The notes under the pieces are model-generated. The model saw nothing but the letters and a program-made list of their open reading frames with translations. It made no database searches and had not been told where the DNA came from. Positions 27,265 through 36,427 of a stretch of 64,000 nt of DNA are shown here, in pieces (position 1 is the stretch's first letter; every line of letters starts with the position of its first letter). Position numbers and translations under genes: made by a program. The stretch comes from Algorimicrobium hallyeonense. Lineage in GTDB: Bacteria; Bacteroidota; Bacteroidia; Flavobacteriales; Flavobacteriaceae. The stretch spans positions 620,001-684,000 of the forward strand of contig NZ_JBHSLA010000001.1 of the NCBI RefSeq assembly GCF_042657385.1, read 5' to 3'.

Positions 27265-27948
27265 ATGATAAAAAAACTATTCAAATTTATTTTTAAATGT
27301 ATTCTATGGCTTATAGTGTTATCTGTAGCTATGGTTGTATTATTTAAATGGGTTCCCGTGCCTATTACCCCATTAATGGTTATCCGTGGTGTTGAAGAAT
27401 ACCAAAAAGGTAATAAAATGACTTGGGAACATGATTGGGTTTCAATTGATGATATATCAAAAAATTTACAACTAGCCGTAATTTGTAGTGAAGATCAGAA
27501 TTTTTTAAAGCACAATGGGTTTGATATAAAAGCTATTGAAAAAGCTATTGAAAATAATAAAAAAGGTAAGCGCATAAAAGGTGCTAGTACCATAAGCCAA
27601 CAAACGGCTAAAAATGTTTTTTTATGGCCAAATAGGAGTTGGTTACGAAAAGGTTTGGAAACCTATTTTACCTTTTTAATAGAGTTAACTTGGAGCAAGG
27701 AACGCATAATGGAAGTGTATTTAAATAGTATAGAAATGGGTAAAGGTATTTATGGTGCTGAAGCCGCAGCGCGCTATTGGCATAATAAATCAGCCGCAAA
27801 ACTATCGGCCATGGAAGCGGCTTCAATAGCTGCTATTTTACCAAATCCGTTAAAATATAGAGCCCAACCAGCTAGTAATTATATTGCCGGAAGAAAGTCT
27901 TGGATAGTAAGGCAAATGGGATATTTTGGAAGATTAGATTACAACTAA
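27265..27948 (+). CDS. mtgA: Monofunctional peptidoglycan transglycosylase
   Basis: A GT51 enzyme polymerising lipid II into glycan strands at the periplasmic face. The 227 residues have one N-terminal transmembrane anchor (about 8-28), the motif CSEDQNFLKHNGFD with the catalytic Glu, GASTISQQTAKNVFLW, and KERIMEVYLNSIEMGKGIYG with the second Glu. No transpeptidase domain follows, so it is the monofunctional type. It is co-transcribed with the preceding flavoenzyme. Confidence 0.95.
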   Translation: MIKKLFKFIFKCILWLIVLSVAMVVLFKWVPVPITPLMVIRGVEEYQKGNKMTWEHDWVSIDDISKNLQLAVICSEDQNFLKHNGFDIKAIEKAIENNKKGKRIKGASTISQQTAKNVFLWPNRSWLRKGLETYFTFLIELTWSKERIMEVYLNSIEMGKGIYGAEAAARYWHNKSAAKLSAMEAASIAAILPNPLKYRAQPASNYIAGRKSWIVRQMGYFGRLDYN

Positions 27949-27952
27949 ACCA

Positions 27953-28414
27953 ATGAAAAAAAATAATGCCATAAAAAGTGAATTATACAATTTGTGCTTA
28001 CTGTCTTTAAACCATCGGTTGGAGGCCGTTCAGACAAAAATTGCTGAAATTCAAGAATCTTTAACCAGTGAAACCAAAAGTAGTGCAGGCGATAAGCATG
28101 AAACAGGGCGTGCCATGTTACAACTAGAGCGTGAAAAAGCAGGTGTGCAGCTTTCTGAAATACAAAAGCAACAGAACACGCTTACTAAAATGAAGGTTTT
28201 AAATACCTCCAAAACCATCTGTTTAGGAAGTGTGGTGTATACGTCCAAGTCCAATTATTTTGTTGCTATTAGTGCCGGCGCGTTTTCAATTGCTGGTGAA
28301 TTGTTTTATGCCATTTCACCGCAAACGCCTATTGGAAAATTATTATTAGGGAAAACCGTACTGAACGAGATTGCATTTAATAATCAGACGAATAAAATTG
28401 AAGCTATTATTTAA
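27953..28414 (+). CDS. GreA/GreB-like protein
   Basis: This 153-residue protein has an N-terminal helical hairpin (about residues 8-75) and a C-terminal beta domain ending ISPQTPIGKLLLGKTVLNEI, the hallmark SP-x-P-x-G-x-LLGK of Gre factor C-terminal domains. The hairpin tip reads GDKHETG, with Asp and Glu where GreA has its catalytic GDxSENAE acidic tip. A transcript-cleavage or RNA polymerase secondary-channel role is therefore plausible. Related proteins have, from memory, sometimes been labelled 3-oxoacyl-ACP synthase, but no such domain is visible. Its end overlaps the convergent ABC gene by 8 bases. Confidence 0.65.
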   Translation: MKKNNAIKSELYNLCLLSLNHRLEAVQTKIAEIQESLTSETKSSAGDKHETGRAMLQLEREKAGVQLSEIQKQQNTLTKMKVLNTSKTICLGSVVYTSKSNYFVAISAGAFSIAGELFYAISPQTPIGKLLLGKTVLNEIAFNNQTNKIEAII

Positions 28415-29318
28415 AAATTTCTAAATAAACCATATCACCTTTTTGCAATTCTAAAGGATGTTCAAATAAAATAGTGGATTCTTCAAATTTCGCCTCTATC
28501 AAAAAATAAGAACCCTTAAAATACGCTTTTTTAACGATTACTTTTATATCCGATTTTTCAACCACTTTCAGTTGGTGTGCATAAATAAACTGACCTTTAA
28601 TACGATTAAATTCGCCGAAAAAAGCAGCAATTAAAGCACTTTCAGGTTTGTTATAAAGATCTTGTGGCTTTCCTTGAGCAGCAATAGTTTGGTTGTTTAA
28701 TACAATAATCTGATCCGCAAAGCCTAAAACATCTTCTTGGTCGTGAGTGGCCACCAAACAGGCAATATTTTTCTTTTTCAGATAGTTAAAAACACGACGC
28801 CTTAATGCCTGCTTTTGGTAATTATCAATATGACTAAAGGGTTCATCTAATAATAAAATTTCTGGTTCTTGAGCTAAGGCGCGAGCTAGAGCTACACGCT
28901 GTTTTTGACCACCACTTAAAAGGGTGACTTTGGTTTTTGAAAATTCGGTGAGTGCAACTACGTCAAGAAGTTCAGCTGTGCGTTCTTTCTTTTCTTTCGG
29001 AAAAAAATTAGATAAGTGCTTTCCTATATTTTCTTCCACGGTTATAAACGGCATCAAATCAAATTCTTGAGCTACATATTTCAAGAAATCATAACCAACC
29101 ACTAAATTGTGTTTAGGCCCGAGAATCTCTGTGTCTTTCCAAAAAATATGACCGGAATCTAAATCATACTCACCATAAAGGAGTTTTAATAGGGTGCTTT
29201 TTCCCGAACCGCTTTCGCCAATTATAGCTGTATTTTCACCTGGTTGTATACGCAAGTTTAAAGCCTGTAAAACAGGTGTTTTTTTATAGGCAAAATTGAG
29301 GTTTTTTACGTTTAGCAT
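28407..29318 (-). CDS. ABC transporter ATP-binding protein with TOBE-like C-terminus
   Basis: The 303-residue ATPase has the complete set of motifs: Walker A GESGSGKST, Q-loop YVAQEFD, signature LSGGQKQR, Walker B EILLLDEP and H-loop ATHD. Residues about 220-303 form a TOBE-type beta domain, as in CysA/PotA/ModC importers. No permease or binding protein lies beside it, so the substrate is unknown. The C-terminal domain suggests an importer of polyamine, sulfate, iron or similar. Confidence 0.85.
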   Translation of the reverse strand: MLNVKNLNFAYKKTPVLQALNLRIQPGENTAIIGESGSGKSTLLKLLYGEYDLDSGHIFWKDTEILGPKHNLVVGYDFLKYVAQEFDLMPFITVEENIGKHLSNFFPKEKKERTAELLDVVALTEFSKTKVTLLSGGQKQRVALARALAQEPEILLLDEPFSHIDNYQKQALRRRVFNYLKKKNIACLVATHDQEDVLGFADQIIVLNNQTIAAQGKPQDLYNKPESALIAAFFGEFNRIKGQFIYAHQLKVVEKSDIKVIVKKAYFKGSYFLIEAKFEESTILFEHPLELQKGDMVYLEIFK

Positions 29319-29333
29319 CTAGCAAAAATACGG

Positions 29334-29370
29334 CAAAAAAAATTCGCTTCTAAAAGAATAGAAGCGAATT
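29334..29370 (-). terminator. Rho-independent terminator for the FG-GAP gene
   Basis: The 12-base perfect stem AATTCGCTTCTA / TAGAAGCGAATT is followed on the minus strand by a run of T (A-run at 29334-29342). It ends transcription of the secreted repeat-protein gene before the ABC gene. Confidence 0.85.
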
Positions 29371-29391
29371 TACTATGTTGATGAATCTATG

Positions 29392-31449
29392 TTATTGCTT
29401 AATAAATTTTCTGTTTATAACGCGACCTTCAGATTCTAATCGTAAAATGTAAAAACCGGTTTGTAATTTTGAAACATCTAAAGTGTTTGTTTGTAATTTA
29501 GAGTTTAATACTTTTTTACCATTTATGTCAAAAACGGTTGCAATTTTACCATCTAAAGAAACAGGTGCCGAAATATTAAGGGTGTTTTCTACTGGGTTCG
29601 GGTAAATTGTTAATGCTGCTAGCTCATAATCTTGAACTGTTAACGCCTCGCCTTCTGTAACACAAAGTCTTTGGTTAATTGTTGGGTTTGGAATATTATC
29701 TACAACACCTGATGGCCAGTATATGATTAAATTATCAATGGTTGATTCTGTTCCTAGTCCAAAATGTGTATTTAATGTGCTCATAAATCTAAAACCTTCA
29801 CCGCTTCTAACATCGCGAATTTGAATGCCTGAAGGTGTGTGAATTTCTACACGTGCTCCAATTCCGTTTATATTACTATAACCTTCTGTTCCAACCGTAC
29901 AGATACTAATCCAATTATTAGTATTCCCACTGTTCATATAAATATTTCCATTACTGAAAGAATCTATAAATCCATCATTATTTAAATCGCCAAAGGAACC
30001 ATTACTTCCTGATATTAAATTTTCATGAAGTGAAAATGTTAAGTCGCCATTTCCAAATAGGATATTTCCATTGGATGCTATATCTAAATTGCCATCATTA
30101 TCAAAGTCATAGGTTACATTCTCTATACCTGTTTCAGTTAACAGTTGAACACCTGAAGCGGTTGTAACATTTGTAAACATTACTGTTGTATTTCCTTGAT
30201 TATCGGTTACCAAATCATTTCGCATCATTTTGTGTGGTCCAGAACTGGCACCAACAAAAACATCCATATCACCATCGTTATCAAAATCACCCCAGGCAGA
30301 TGACCATGTTTGCATAGGATCGGCTAAATTTAAAGCTGCTGAAATTTCAGAAAATGTACCATCGCCATTATTTTTATGTAATTGATCCATACGTCTAGCT
30401 TCTTCACCACCGCACTTGGCTATAAATAAATCTTGGTTTCTATCATTATCATAATCAATCCAAACGGAACCATAATTTCCTCCGGACTCATAAAGACCCA
30501 ATCCGCTTGGTACACCTTGAACATTTTCACCTTGATAATAGGTTAAGTTACCTTGCCCATCGTTTATAAAGTAAACGTTTGGTGCTACATCATGACATAC
30601 AAAAGCATCTAAATGGCCATCGTTATTAATGTCCACAAAATTGGAGCGTTGCGAAAACACATAAGGGTCATGAGAATCTTCGGTAAAAGTACCATCACCA
30701 TTAGACCTCATGAATGTTACACCATTTCCACCTCCATATAAAAGATCAGTAAAGCCATCCGCATTATAATCAGCTGCAGCTAAACTCCAACCAGGCGTGT
30801 TGTCTGCATATGATGTGGTAATATCCATGCTTTGAAATCCGCCAGATGGTAATTGTTCCTGAATATTAATATTGGTATTGGAAACCGAAACAATATCATC
30901 TAAATGATCACCATTCATATCGACAACGGCTCTATTGGTTCCTGTTGTAGAAAGACTACTAACTGTAAAAGTTACTGCAGGAGGTGTTGGAGGATCGCTT
31001 TCTGCAATTTCAAAATCAAAACCATTTGCGTCCCAACGGTTATCAAATGCAATATAATAAGTTTGGCCTGCTAAAACATTTAAAGTGGCAATGGACAAAT
31101 ATACACTGCCGCTGTCATCATCACCACCTTCGCAAATTAGTGCGCCACATGTTCCACTAAAAATATGTACACGTGTATCACGACCAGCATTTTGTGTTAA
31201 ATCGGTTGAAACGGTTAGATACGTATCCGATTCTGGTACATATTTAAACCACTCGCCTAGACTAGCTGAATTTGAGCTAGTATTACAATTAGGGCTAGGA
31301 ACTTCGCTACCGTCTATTAAAGATACACTATAAATGCCTGGTTGCGTAATGGGCGTTGCAGCATCTGCTTCAGTACATGTATTGGAACTTGTTTGGGCAT
31401 GTGTAGCGGCAAGTGTTAAAAGTGCGAGTAAAAGTAATTTTGTTTTCAT
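29392..31449 (-). CDS. Secreted FG-GAP/VCBS and ASPIC/UnbV repeat protein with T9SS sorting domain
   Basis: The 685 residues comprise a signal peptide (1-18), an N-terminal beta domain with Cys pairs (about 20-150), seven or so Ca-binding FG-GAP units with D-x-N-x-D-G motifs (DMNGDHLDDI, DYNADGFTDL, DINNDGHLDA, DFDNDGDMDV, DFDNDGNLDI), an ASPIC/UnbV domain (about 500-600, with INGIGARVEI and YWPSGVVDNI) and a type A T9SS C-terminal domain (IYPNPVENTLNIS to RKFIKQ). The protein should be delivered to the cell surface and may bind ligands or carbohydrates. It lies 77 bases after the diheme cytochrome gene, suggesting a joint role. Confidence 0.88.
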   Translation of the reverse strand: MKTKLLLLALLTLAATHAQTSSNTCTEADAATPITQPGIYSVSLIDGSEVPSPNCNTSSNSASLGEWFKYVPESDTYLTVSTDLTQNAGRDTRVHIFSGTCGALICEGGDDDSGSVYLSIATLNVLAGQTYYIAFDNRWDANGFDFEIAESDPPTPPAVTFTVSSLSTTGTNRAVVDMNGDHLDDIVSVSNTNINIQEQLPSGGFQSMDITTSYADNTPGWSLAAADYNADGFTDLLYGGGNGVTFMRSNGDGTFTEDSHDPYVFSQRSNFVDINNDGHLDAFVCHDVAPNVYFINDGQGNLTYYQGENVQGVPSGLGLYESGGNYGSVWIDYDNDRNQDLFIAKCGGEEARRMDQLHKNNGDGTFSEISAALNLADPMQTWSSAWGDFDNDGDMDVFVGASSGPHKMMRNDLVTDNQGNTTVMFTNVTTASGVQLLTETGIENVTYDFDNDGNLDIASNGNILFGNGDLTFSLHENLISGSNGSFGDLNNDGFIDSFSNGNIYMNSGNTNNWISICTVGTEGYSNINGIGARVEIHTPSGIQIRDVRSGEGFRFMSTLNTHFGLGTESTIDNLIIYWPSGVVDNIPNPTINQRLCVTEGEALTVQDYELAALTIYPNPVENTLNISAPVSLDGKIATVFDINGKKVLNSKLQTNTLDVSKLQTGFYILRLESEGRVINRKFIKQ

Positions 31450-31526
31450 GACTTAAGTAATTGATTTATAGCTTGATATTTCACTAATATAAGTGTTTTT
31501 TTATTCTTAATTTTAAGGTCTTAGGT

Positions 31527-32888
31527 TTATTCACATCTATCGGTTAAAGAATTCACCCATTCGGTAATTAAAGCAACACCTTCTGTATGTTGTAATGTGC
31601 GTCCTAATAAAGGCATACGATATTGTTCTTCTACAGAAGTCATTCTAAAAACAGCTACCGAAGCATCGGCATTGGCGGGATTCATAATTAATGGATATTC
31701 GTCTCCAATATTGGTGTCGGGTTCTACGCAAATACCCATATTGCTTGCCAATTCATTTTCATTAAATGCAAAACGCATAGGTCTGTATTCGCAATAGCTT
31801 TCTTCTGAATGACAATGGGCACAATTAATATCTAAATAAGAGCGTGCACGCATGGTTAGGGATTCTGACGTATCATCCCAAGCTACCATAGTGTCAATAT
31901 TTCCAGGATAATCAGCGCTTAAATAACCGAGGTCCACCCATTTCTGTAATTGATTGCTTGTGCCATCTGGATACACATAATTTTTATTCAAATTCTGCGG
32001 TTTTGGACCTATTGGAACAGGTGTTCCAAACTTATTATGGCACGTAAAACATTCGGCTCTTGATGGAACACGGTAATTGACGTTTTTAACTGTACCTGCT
32101 TCGTTCCAATCTAAATTTACAAAGCTACCAGTGGTTGTGAAGCTTGCCTCGGTTTGTTCTTCATTCCAAACATATTCGGCAAATTCCCATCCGCTATCTG
32201 TAAAATACATGATGCGTGTTTCAATAATTCTGGTATTACCTGCTGGCAACACGTTATCGTAATAAAAATTCTTTATTAGAAAAGCACCAACGGGAAAATT
32301 AAAGGGTGTGTAATCGGTATCATAATTGGCTTTACTGCCATTTGGCATCCATACAAATCGTTTTTTGTGTGCATAATCACTAAATAATGCTGAATTTAAA
32401 TCGTAGGGAATAACACCTGAAACAGGCTCTAAATTTTTTAAATCGCCTTCATAAAAATTATAATCTGATAAGTTGGGATATGGCAAGTCATCTGGATTAT
32501 AAACAACTGGTGAAGTTGGTAAAATAGTAACCGTTACGGTTCCTGTTGCGCAATTATTATTTGAAGAACAAATTGTATATACAAAACTATCAGTGCCTAC
32601 GTAATTGCCAGTTGGTGTATAACGTATCTTATCATCACTTGGATTGTTCGGGGTATTATTATCAAGAATGGAAATCGTGGCATAGGTTGTAGTTGTAACC
32701 GTTAATACACCTGTTTCCGGAATATTTCTATCATTGGCAAGCACATCAATTTCAACAAAGCTATTTTGAAATACTTGTGCAGTATCCGCTTGTGTTTGAA
32801 TTTGCAAGGCTATATAATCATCATCTTCTGATTTACAAGCAAGCAATGTGAGACCAAAAAGTAATAAAATGAGGTAGTTTTTTTCCAT
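31527..32888 (-). CDS. SO2930-type diheme c-type cytochrome lipoprotein
   Basis: This 453-residue lipoprotein (lipobox LLAC, residue about 18) has an N-terminal Ig/cadherin-like domain (about 30-125), then the conserved block with LSDYNFYEGDLKNL, PYDLNSALFSDYAHKKRFV and the heme-binding motifs CFTCH and CAHCH. This order matches the SO2930 family of diheme cytochromes (TIGR03806), from memory. Heme would be attached after export, so it should sit in the envelope and carry out electron transfer or a peroxidase-like reaction. The added N-terminal cadherin-like domain is unusual. The FG-GAP gene follows. Confidence 0.82.
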   Translation of the reverse strand: MEKNYLILLLFGLTLLACKSEDDDYIALQIQTQADTAQVFQNSFVEIDVLANDRNIPETGVLTVTTTTYATISILDNNTPNNPSDDKIRYTPTGNYVGTDSFVYTICSSNNNCATGTVTVTILPTSPVVYNPDDLPYPNLSDYNFYEGDLKNLEPVSGVIPYDLNSALFSDYAHKKRFVWMPNGSKANYDTDYTPFNFPVGAFLIKNFYYDNVLPAGNTRIIETRIMYFTDSGWEFAEYVWNEEQTEASFTTTGSFVNLDWNEAGTVKNVNYRVPSRAECFTCHNKFGTPVPIGPKPQNLNKNYVYPDGTSNQLQKWVDLGYLSADYPGNIDTMVAWDDTSESLTMRARSYLDINCAHCHSEESYCEYRPMRFAFNENELASNMGICVEPDTNIGDEYPLIMNPANADASVAVFRMTSVEEQYRMPLLGRTLQHTEGVALITEWVNSLTDRCE

Positions 32889-32979
32889 AATCGACTTAAA
32901 AGACGACTACGAATTTAAGAAAAAAAATGCCAATATCTTGATTAAAGCGTGGTATTTATATGTTTAGAATGAGTAAACG

Positions 32980-33969
32980 TTAAACTAAATCATTTTTTAG
33001 TAAATATTCTGCAATTTGAACAGTGTTTGTTGCGGCACCTTTTCTTAAATTATCGGCTACAATCCACATGTTTATAGTGTTTGGCTGCGATTCGTCTCTA
33101 CGGATTCTGCCAACAAATACGTCATCTTTTCCGTTAGCATAAATAGGCATTGGGTACGTGTTTACGTCTGTATTGTCTTGTAAAATAACGCCTTCCGTTT
33201 CGTTTAGAAGTTTACGAACGTCACTTAACACGAAATCCGTTTCAAATTCAATATTTACCGCCTCACTATGACCTCCAGCTGTTGGGATTCTTACGGCTGT
33301 TGCCGTTACTGCTATAGATTTATTATCTAGAATTTTTTGCGTTTCACGAACCAACTTCATTTCTTCCTTGGTATATCCATTAGCTTCAAACACGTCACAA
33401 TGTGGTAAGGCATTTTGGTGAATTGGATAGGGATATGCCATTTCGCCATTAATACCAGCCATTTCATTTTCTAATTGTTTTACAGCTTTTAATCCAGTTC
33501 CTGTGATTGATTGATAGGTAGAAACAACAATACGTTTGATGTTATACTTTTTATGAAGTGGCGCTAAAACAAGCACCATTTGAATGGTAGAGCAATTAGG
33601 ATTGGCAATAATTTTATCAGCTTTAGTTAATGTAGATGCATTAATTTCTGGTACAATTAATTTGGTGTTGACGTCCATACGCCAAGCAGACGAGTTGTCA
33701 ATTACCGTGGTTCCAGCAGCTGCAAATTTTGGAGCCCATTGTAATGATGTTTCACCACCGGCCGAAAATAAAGCTATTTCGGGTTTTAGTGAAAGTGCTG
33801 TTTCAAGATTAACAACGGTATATGTTTTATCCTTGAAATCAACTTTTTTACCAACAGATTTCTCTGAAGCTACAGGTATTAATTCGGTAACCGGAAATTG
33901 ACGCTCTTCTAAAACTTTCAACATCACTTCCCCTACCATGCCTGTGGCACCAACTACAGCTACTTTCAT
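32980..33969 (-). CDS. asd: Aspartate-semialdehyde dehydrogenase
   Basis: This enzyme reduces beta-aspartyl phosphate to the semialdehyde, which feeds lysine/diaminopimelate, threonine and methionine synthesis. The 329 residues match. Visible are VGATGMVGEVMLKVL for NADP, the nucleophile Cys in NPNCSTIQMV, and the active-site segment RIPTAGGHSEAV with the catalytic His. A -7 element is at 33987. Aspartokinase is not in the window. Confidence 0.96.
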   Translation of the reverse strand: MKVAVVGATGMVGEVMLKVLEERQFPVTELIPVASEKSVGKKVDFKDKTYTVVNLETALSLKPEIALFSAGGETSLQWAPKFAAAGTTVIDNSSAWRMDVNTKLIVPEINASTLTKADKIIANPNCSTIQMVLVLAPLHKKYNIKRIVVSTYQSITGTGLKAVKQLENEMAGINGEMAYPYPIHQNALPHCDVFEANGYTKEEMKLVRETQKILDNKSIAVTATAVRIPTAGGHSEAVNIEFETDFVLSDVRKLLNETEGVILQDNTDVNTYPMPIYANGKDDVFVGRIRRDESQPNTINMWIVADNLRKGAATNTVQIAEYLLKNDLV

Positions 33970-33986
33970 CTTTATTATTTTAATTA

Positions 33987-33994
33987 CAAAACTA
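33987..33994 (-). promoter_or_regulatory. -7 element of the asd promoter
   Basis: On the minus strand this reads TAGTTTTG, a perfect TAnnTTTG, about 17 bases before the ATG. No -33 TTG is clear. Confidence 0.4.
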
Positions 33995-34027
33995 AATAAT
34001 TATTAAGGTAATTGTTTAAAATATAAC

Positions 34028-34059
34028 ATAAAAAAACCACTTCTATTACGAAGTGGTTT
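34028..34059 (-). terminator. Rho-independent terminator for mscL
   Basis: AAACCACTTC / GAAGTGGTTT with a 6-base loop; the A-run on the plus strand becomes T after the hairpin on the minus strand. Confidence 0.85.
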
Positions 34060-34094
34060 AGGGTTAGAATATGCAATGTAGCGGTTACTACGTC

Positions 34095-34502
34095 TTATTT
34101 TTTTAAAAGATCACGTATTTCCATTAATAATTCGTTATCCGATGGTCCTTTAGGAGCTTCTGGAGCTGCCTCAACAGGTTTTTTAGTTTTATTATACGCT
34201 TTCACAATCATAAATAATACAAAACCAACTATAATTAAATTGATAATAGTATTAATCCATTCGCCATACATAATAGCATTTTCTGGTGTTGCTATTGTTC
34301 CATCTGCTGCCAAAACAGCATCGTCTAGAATGATTTTCATATCAGAAAAATCAATTCCACCCGAGAAATGACCAATTATTGGCATCATGATATAGGTTAC
34401 AAACCCTTTAACAACTAAACTAACTGCGCCAGCCAGTATAACGGCAACAGCAAGGTCTATGACGTTCCCTGTCATGATAAATTTTTTGAATTCTTTAAGC
34501 AT
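34095..34502 (-). CDS. mscL: Large-conductance mechanosensitive channel
   Basis: This stretch-activated pentameric channel opens near lytic membrane tension during osmotic downshock. The 135 residues have two transmembrane helices: TM1 about 14-40 following KEFKKFIMTGNVIDLAVAV, and TM2 about 78-102 (NTIINLIIVGFVLFMIVKA). A cytoplasmic helix ends in PKGPSDNELLMEIRDLL. The gene is monocistronic, with its own terminator. Confidence 0.95.
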   Translation of the reverse strand: MLKEFKKFIMTGNVIDLAVAVILAGAVSLVVKGFVTYIMMPIIGHFSGGIDFSDMKIILDDAVLAADGTIATPENAIMYGEWINTIINLIIVGFVLFMIVKAYNKTKKPVEAAPEAPKGPSDNELLMEIRDLLKK

Positions 34503-34576
34503 AATAAATTATTTTAGTTAGTGATTTATGTTTTAAATTTAAATAAAAGTTTGAATGTAAACGAATTGACAAGAAA

Positions 34577-35683
34577 TTATTTTAAAAAAATTCGTTTTAC
34601 ACGTTGTGAAACAGCGGTTATAATCTCATAAGAAATACTTTTTGCTGTATTAGCGAATGCGTTTGCTGTTGGTGTTTTTCCGAAGATAATAACTTCATCT
34701 CCTTCCTGACAGTCAATATCCGTAATGTCCACCATAATCATATCCATACACACATTTCCCAAAATATAAGCTTGTTTGTTATTGATGGTAACGAACCCCT
34801 TACCGTTTCCGTATTGCCTACCAATACCATCTGCATGGCCAATAGGAATGGTAGCTGTTTTTGTTTTATTTGTGGCAATAAATGCACGATTATAACCAAC
34901 ACTATCTCCTTTTTCTATGCTATGTATTTGCGAAACAATTGACTTTAAGGATGCAATAGGTGTGAAATTTTTATCTTCTAATTCTGAATTACCAAAACCA
35001 TATAATCCAATTCCTGAACGTACCATATCATAATGAGCTTCAGGATAATTTAAAATTCCAGACGTATTGCAAATATGTAACATGGGTTTGTAGCCAATAG
35101 CATGTATGAAAGAATCTGAAATCTGTGTAAATAATTCAATTTGTTTTTTAGTGAAGGCTTTTTCATTAAAATCTTCGCTAGCTGCTAAATGTGAAAAAAT
35201 AGATTTTACCTGAATACTATGTGTCTTGGTTAATGTGGATACTATTTTAGGAACATCGGTTTCCTCAAAACCTAACCGATTTAAACCGGTATTAAATTTA
35301 ATATGAACGGGAAAGTTGCTTTGTTTTTCGGCTTCTGCAACTTTTATAAATTCATTTAAAACAAAAGGGCTGTATAAACTAGGCTCTAAACAACGTTCTA
35401 TAAGCGTTTTGAAATTTGCCGATTGTGGGTGAAGCACTAAAATCGGTGTTCGAATTCCAGCATCACGCAACGCGACACCTTCATTTGTGTAGGCTACCGC
35501 CAAATAATCAATATGTAAAGTTTCTAGGTGTTTAGCAATTTCTGACGCATCACTGCCATAGGCATACGCTTTAACAACGGCTAATATTTTGGTTTGTGAA
35601 TTTGTTCTAGACTTTAAGTACTGAAAATTTTTCGTTAAGGCATTTAAATCAATTTCAAGAACAGTTTCATGCACTTTTTCCAT
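34577..35683 (-). CDS. alr: Alanine racemase
   Basis: Alr makes D-alanine for peptidoglycan with PLP. The start is put at ATG 35683 (MEKVHETVLEIDLNAL), since the extra 14 codons upstream run inside tdk and lack family similarity. The 368 residues match the family. The PLP Lys is in VVKAYAYG (usual VVKANAYG), the catalytic Tyr in VGYNRAF, and the RSGIGLYG segment marks the N-terminal domain end. The start overlaps the tdk end by 17 bases, suggesting translational coupling. Confidence 0.93.
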   Translation of the reverse strand: MEKVHETVLEIDLNALTKNFQYLKSRTNSQTKILAVVKAYAYGSDASEIAKHLETLHIDYLAVAYTNEGVALRDAGIRTPILVLHPQSANFKTLIERCLEPSLYSPFVLNEFIKVAEAEKQSNFPVHIKFNTGLNRLGFEETDVPKIVSTLTKTHSIQVKSIFSHLAASEDFNEKAFTKKQIELFTQISDSFIHAIGYKPMLHICNTSGILNYPEAHYDMVRSGIGLYGFGNSELEDKNFTPIASLKSIVSQIHSIEKGDSVGYNRAFIATNKTKTATIPIGHADGIGRQYGNGKGFVTINNKQAYILGNVCMDMIMVDITDIDCQEGDEVIIFGKTPTANAFANTAKSISYEIITAVSQRVKRIFLK

Positions 35684-36323
35684 TGGAGTCTTTGGTATTG
35701 TTTTCAATTTCTTCTGCACCTTCAACTTTCATGCTACGTATTTTATCACGTTGCATAGATTTGTAATAAGCAGCACGACTTAAAGGTTCGTACTCATCCA
35801 CTTCACCTAATAAAACGAGGTCATCACTTTTCGCTTTTCGATAGCTATATTGTGCTAAATTTCCTGTTTTGGTGCAGATGGCATGCACCTTGGTTACATA
35901 CTCGGCCGTTGCCATTAAATTTGGCATAGGACCAAATGGGTTACCTTTAAAATCCATATCCAAACCAGCAACAATAACGCGAATACCTTTGTTGGCTAAA
36001 TCATTACAAACCCGAACAATTTCATCATCAAAAAATTGGGCCTCGTCAATACCAACCACATCACAGTCGTCTGCCAACATAGGGATATTAGCGGCCGCAG
36101 GAACTGCTGTGGAGCGGATTTTGTTGGCATCATGAGAAACCACCATTTCTTCATCATAGCGTATATCTACCGTAGGTTTAAAAATTTCAACCTTCTGTTT
36201 GGCAAATTGTGCACGCTTGAGTCTACGAATTAATTCTTCCGTTTTACCGGAAAACATAGAACCGCAAATAACTTCGATCCAGCCAAATTGTTCTTTATGA
36301 TTTACTGTATTTTCGAGAAACAT
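35667..36323 (-). CDS. tdk: Thymidine kinase (TK1 type)
   Basis: Salvages thymidine to dTMP. The 218 residues carry the P-loop GSMFSGKTEELIRRLKRA, the DEAQFFDDEI Mg-binding segment, and the lasso region HAICTKTGNLAQYSYRK. The zinc ribbon usual in TK1 enzymes is degraded: the first CxxC reads CTKT and no later CxC is visible. This enzyme may therefore lack structural zinc. The alr gene overlaps its 3' end. Confidence 0.93.
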   Translation of the reverse strand: MFLENTVNHKEQFGWIEVICGSMFSGKTEELIRRLKRAQFAKQKVEIFKPTVDIRYDEEMVVSHDANKIRSTAVPAAANIPMLADDCDVVGIDEAQFFDDEIVRVCNDLANKGIRVIVAGLDMDFKGNPFGPMPNLMATAEYVTKVHAICTKTGNLAQYSYRKAKSDDLVLLGEVDEYEPLSRAAYYKSMQRDKIRSMKVEGAEEIENNTKDSNGKSA

Positions 36324-36427
36324 TTTGTAATTTTAACACTAAAATAAACGGATTGTTCGTTTTGTATAAAGGTGGCGTAAATTTATTAAAAATCAAAAGC
36401 ATAAATAGGTTTTAAAGTTAAAAAGTT

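Noticed and set aside
27953..28414. 3-oxoacyl-ACP synthase
   Set aside because: No thiolase-fold Cys-His-Asn motif is present; the C-terminal SPQTPIGKLLLG pattern fits Gre factors.
35684..35725. Longer N-terminus for alanine racemase
   Set aside because: The 14 extra codons lie inside tdk and have no family similarity; ATG 35683 begins the usual start.
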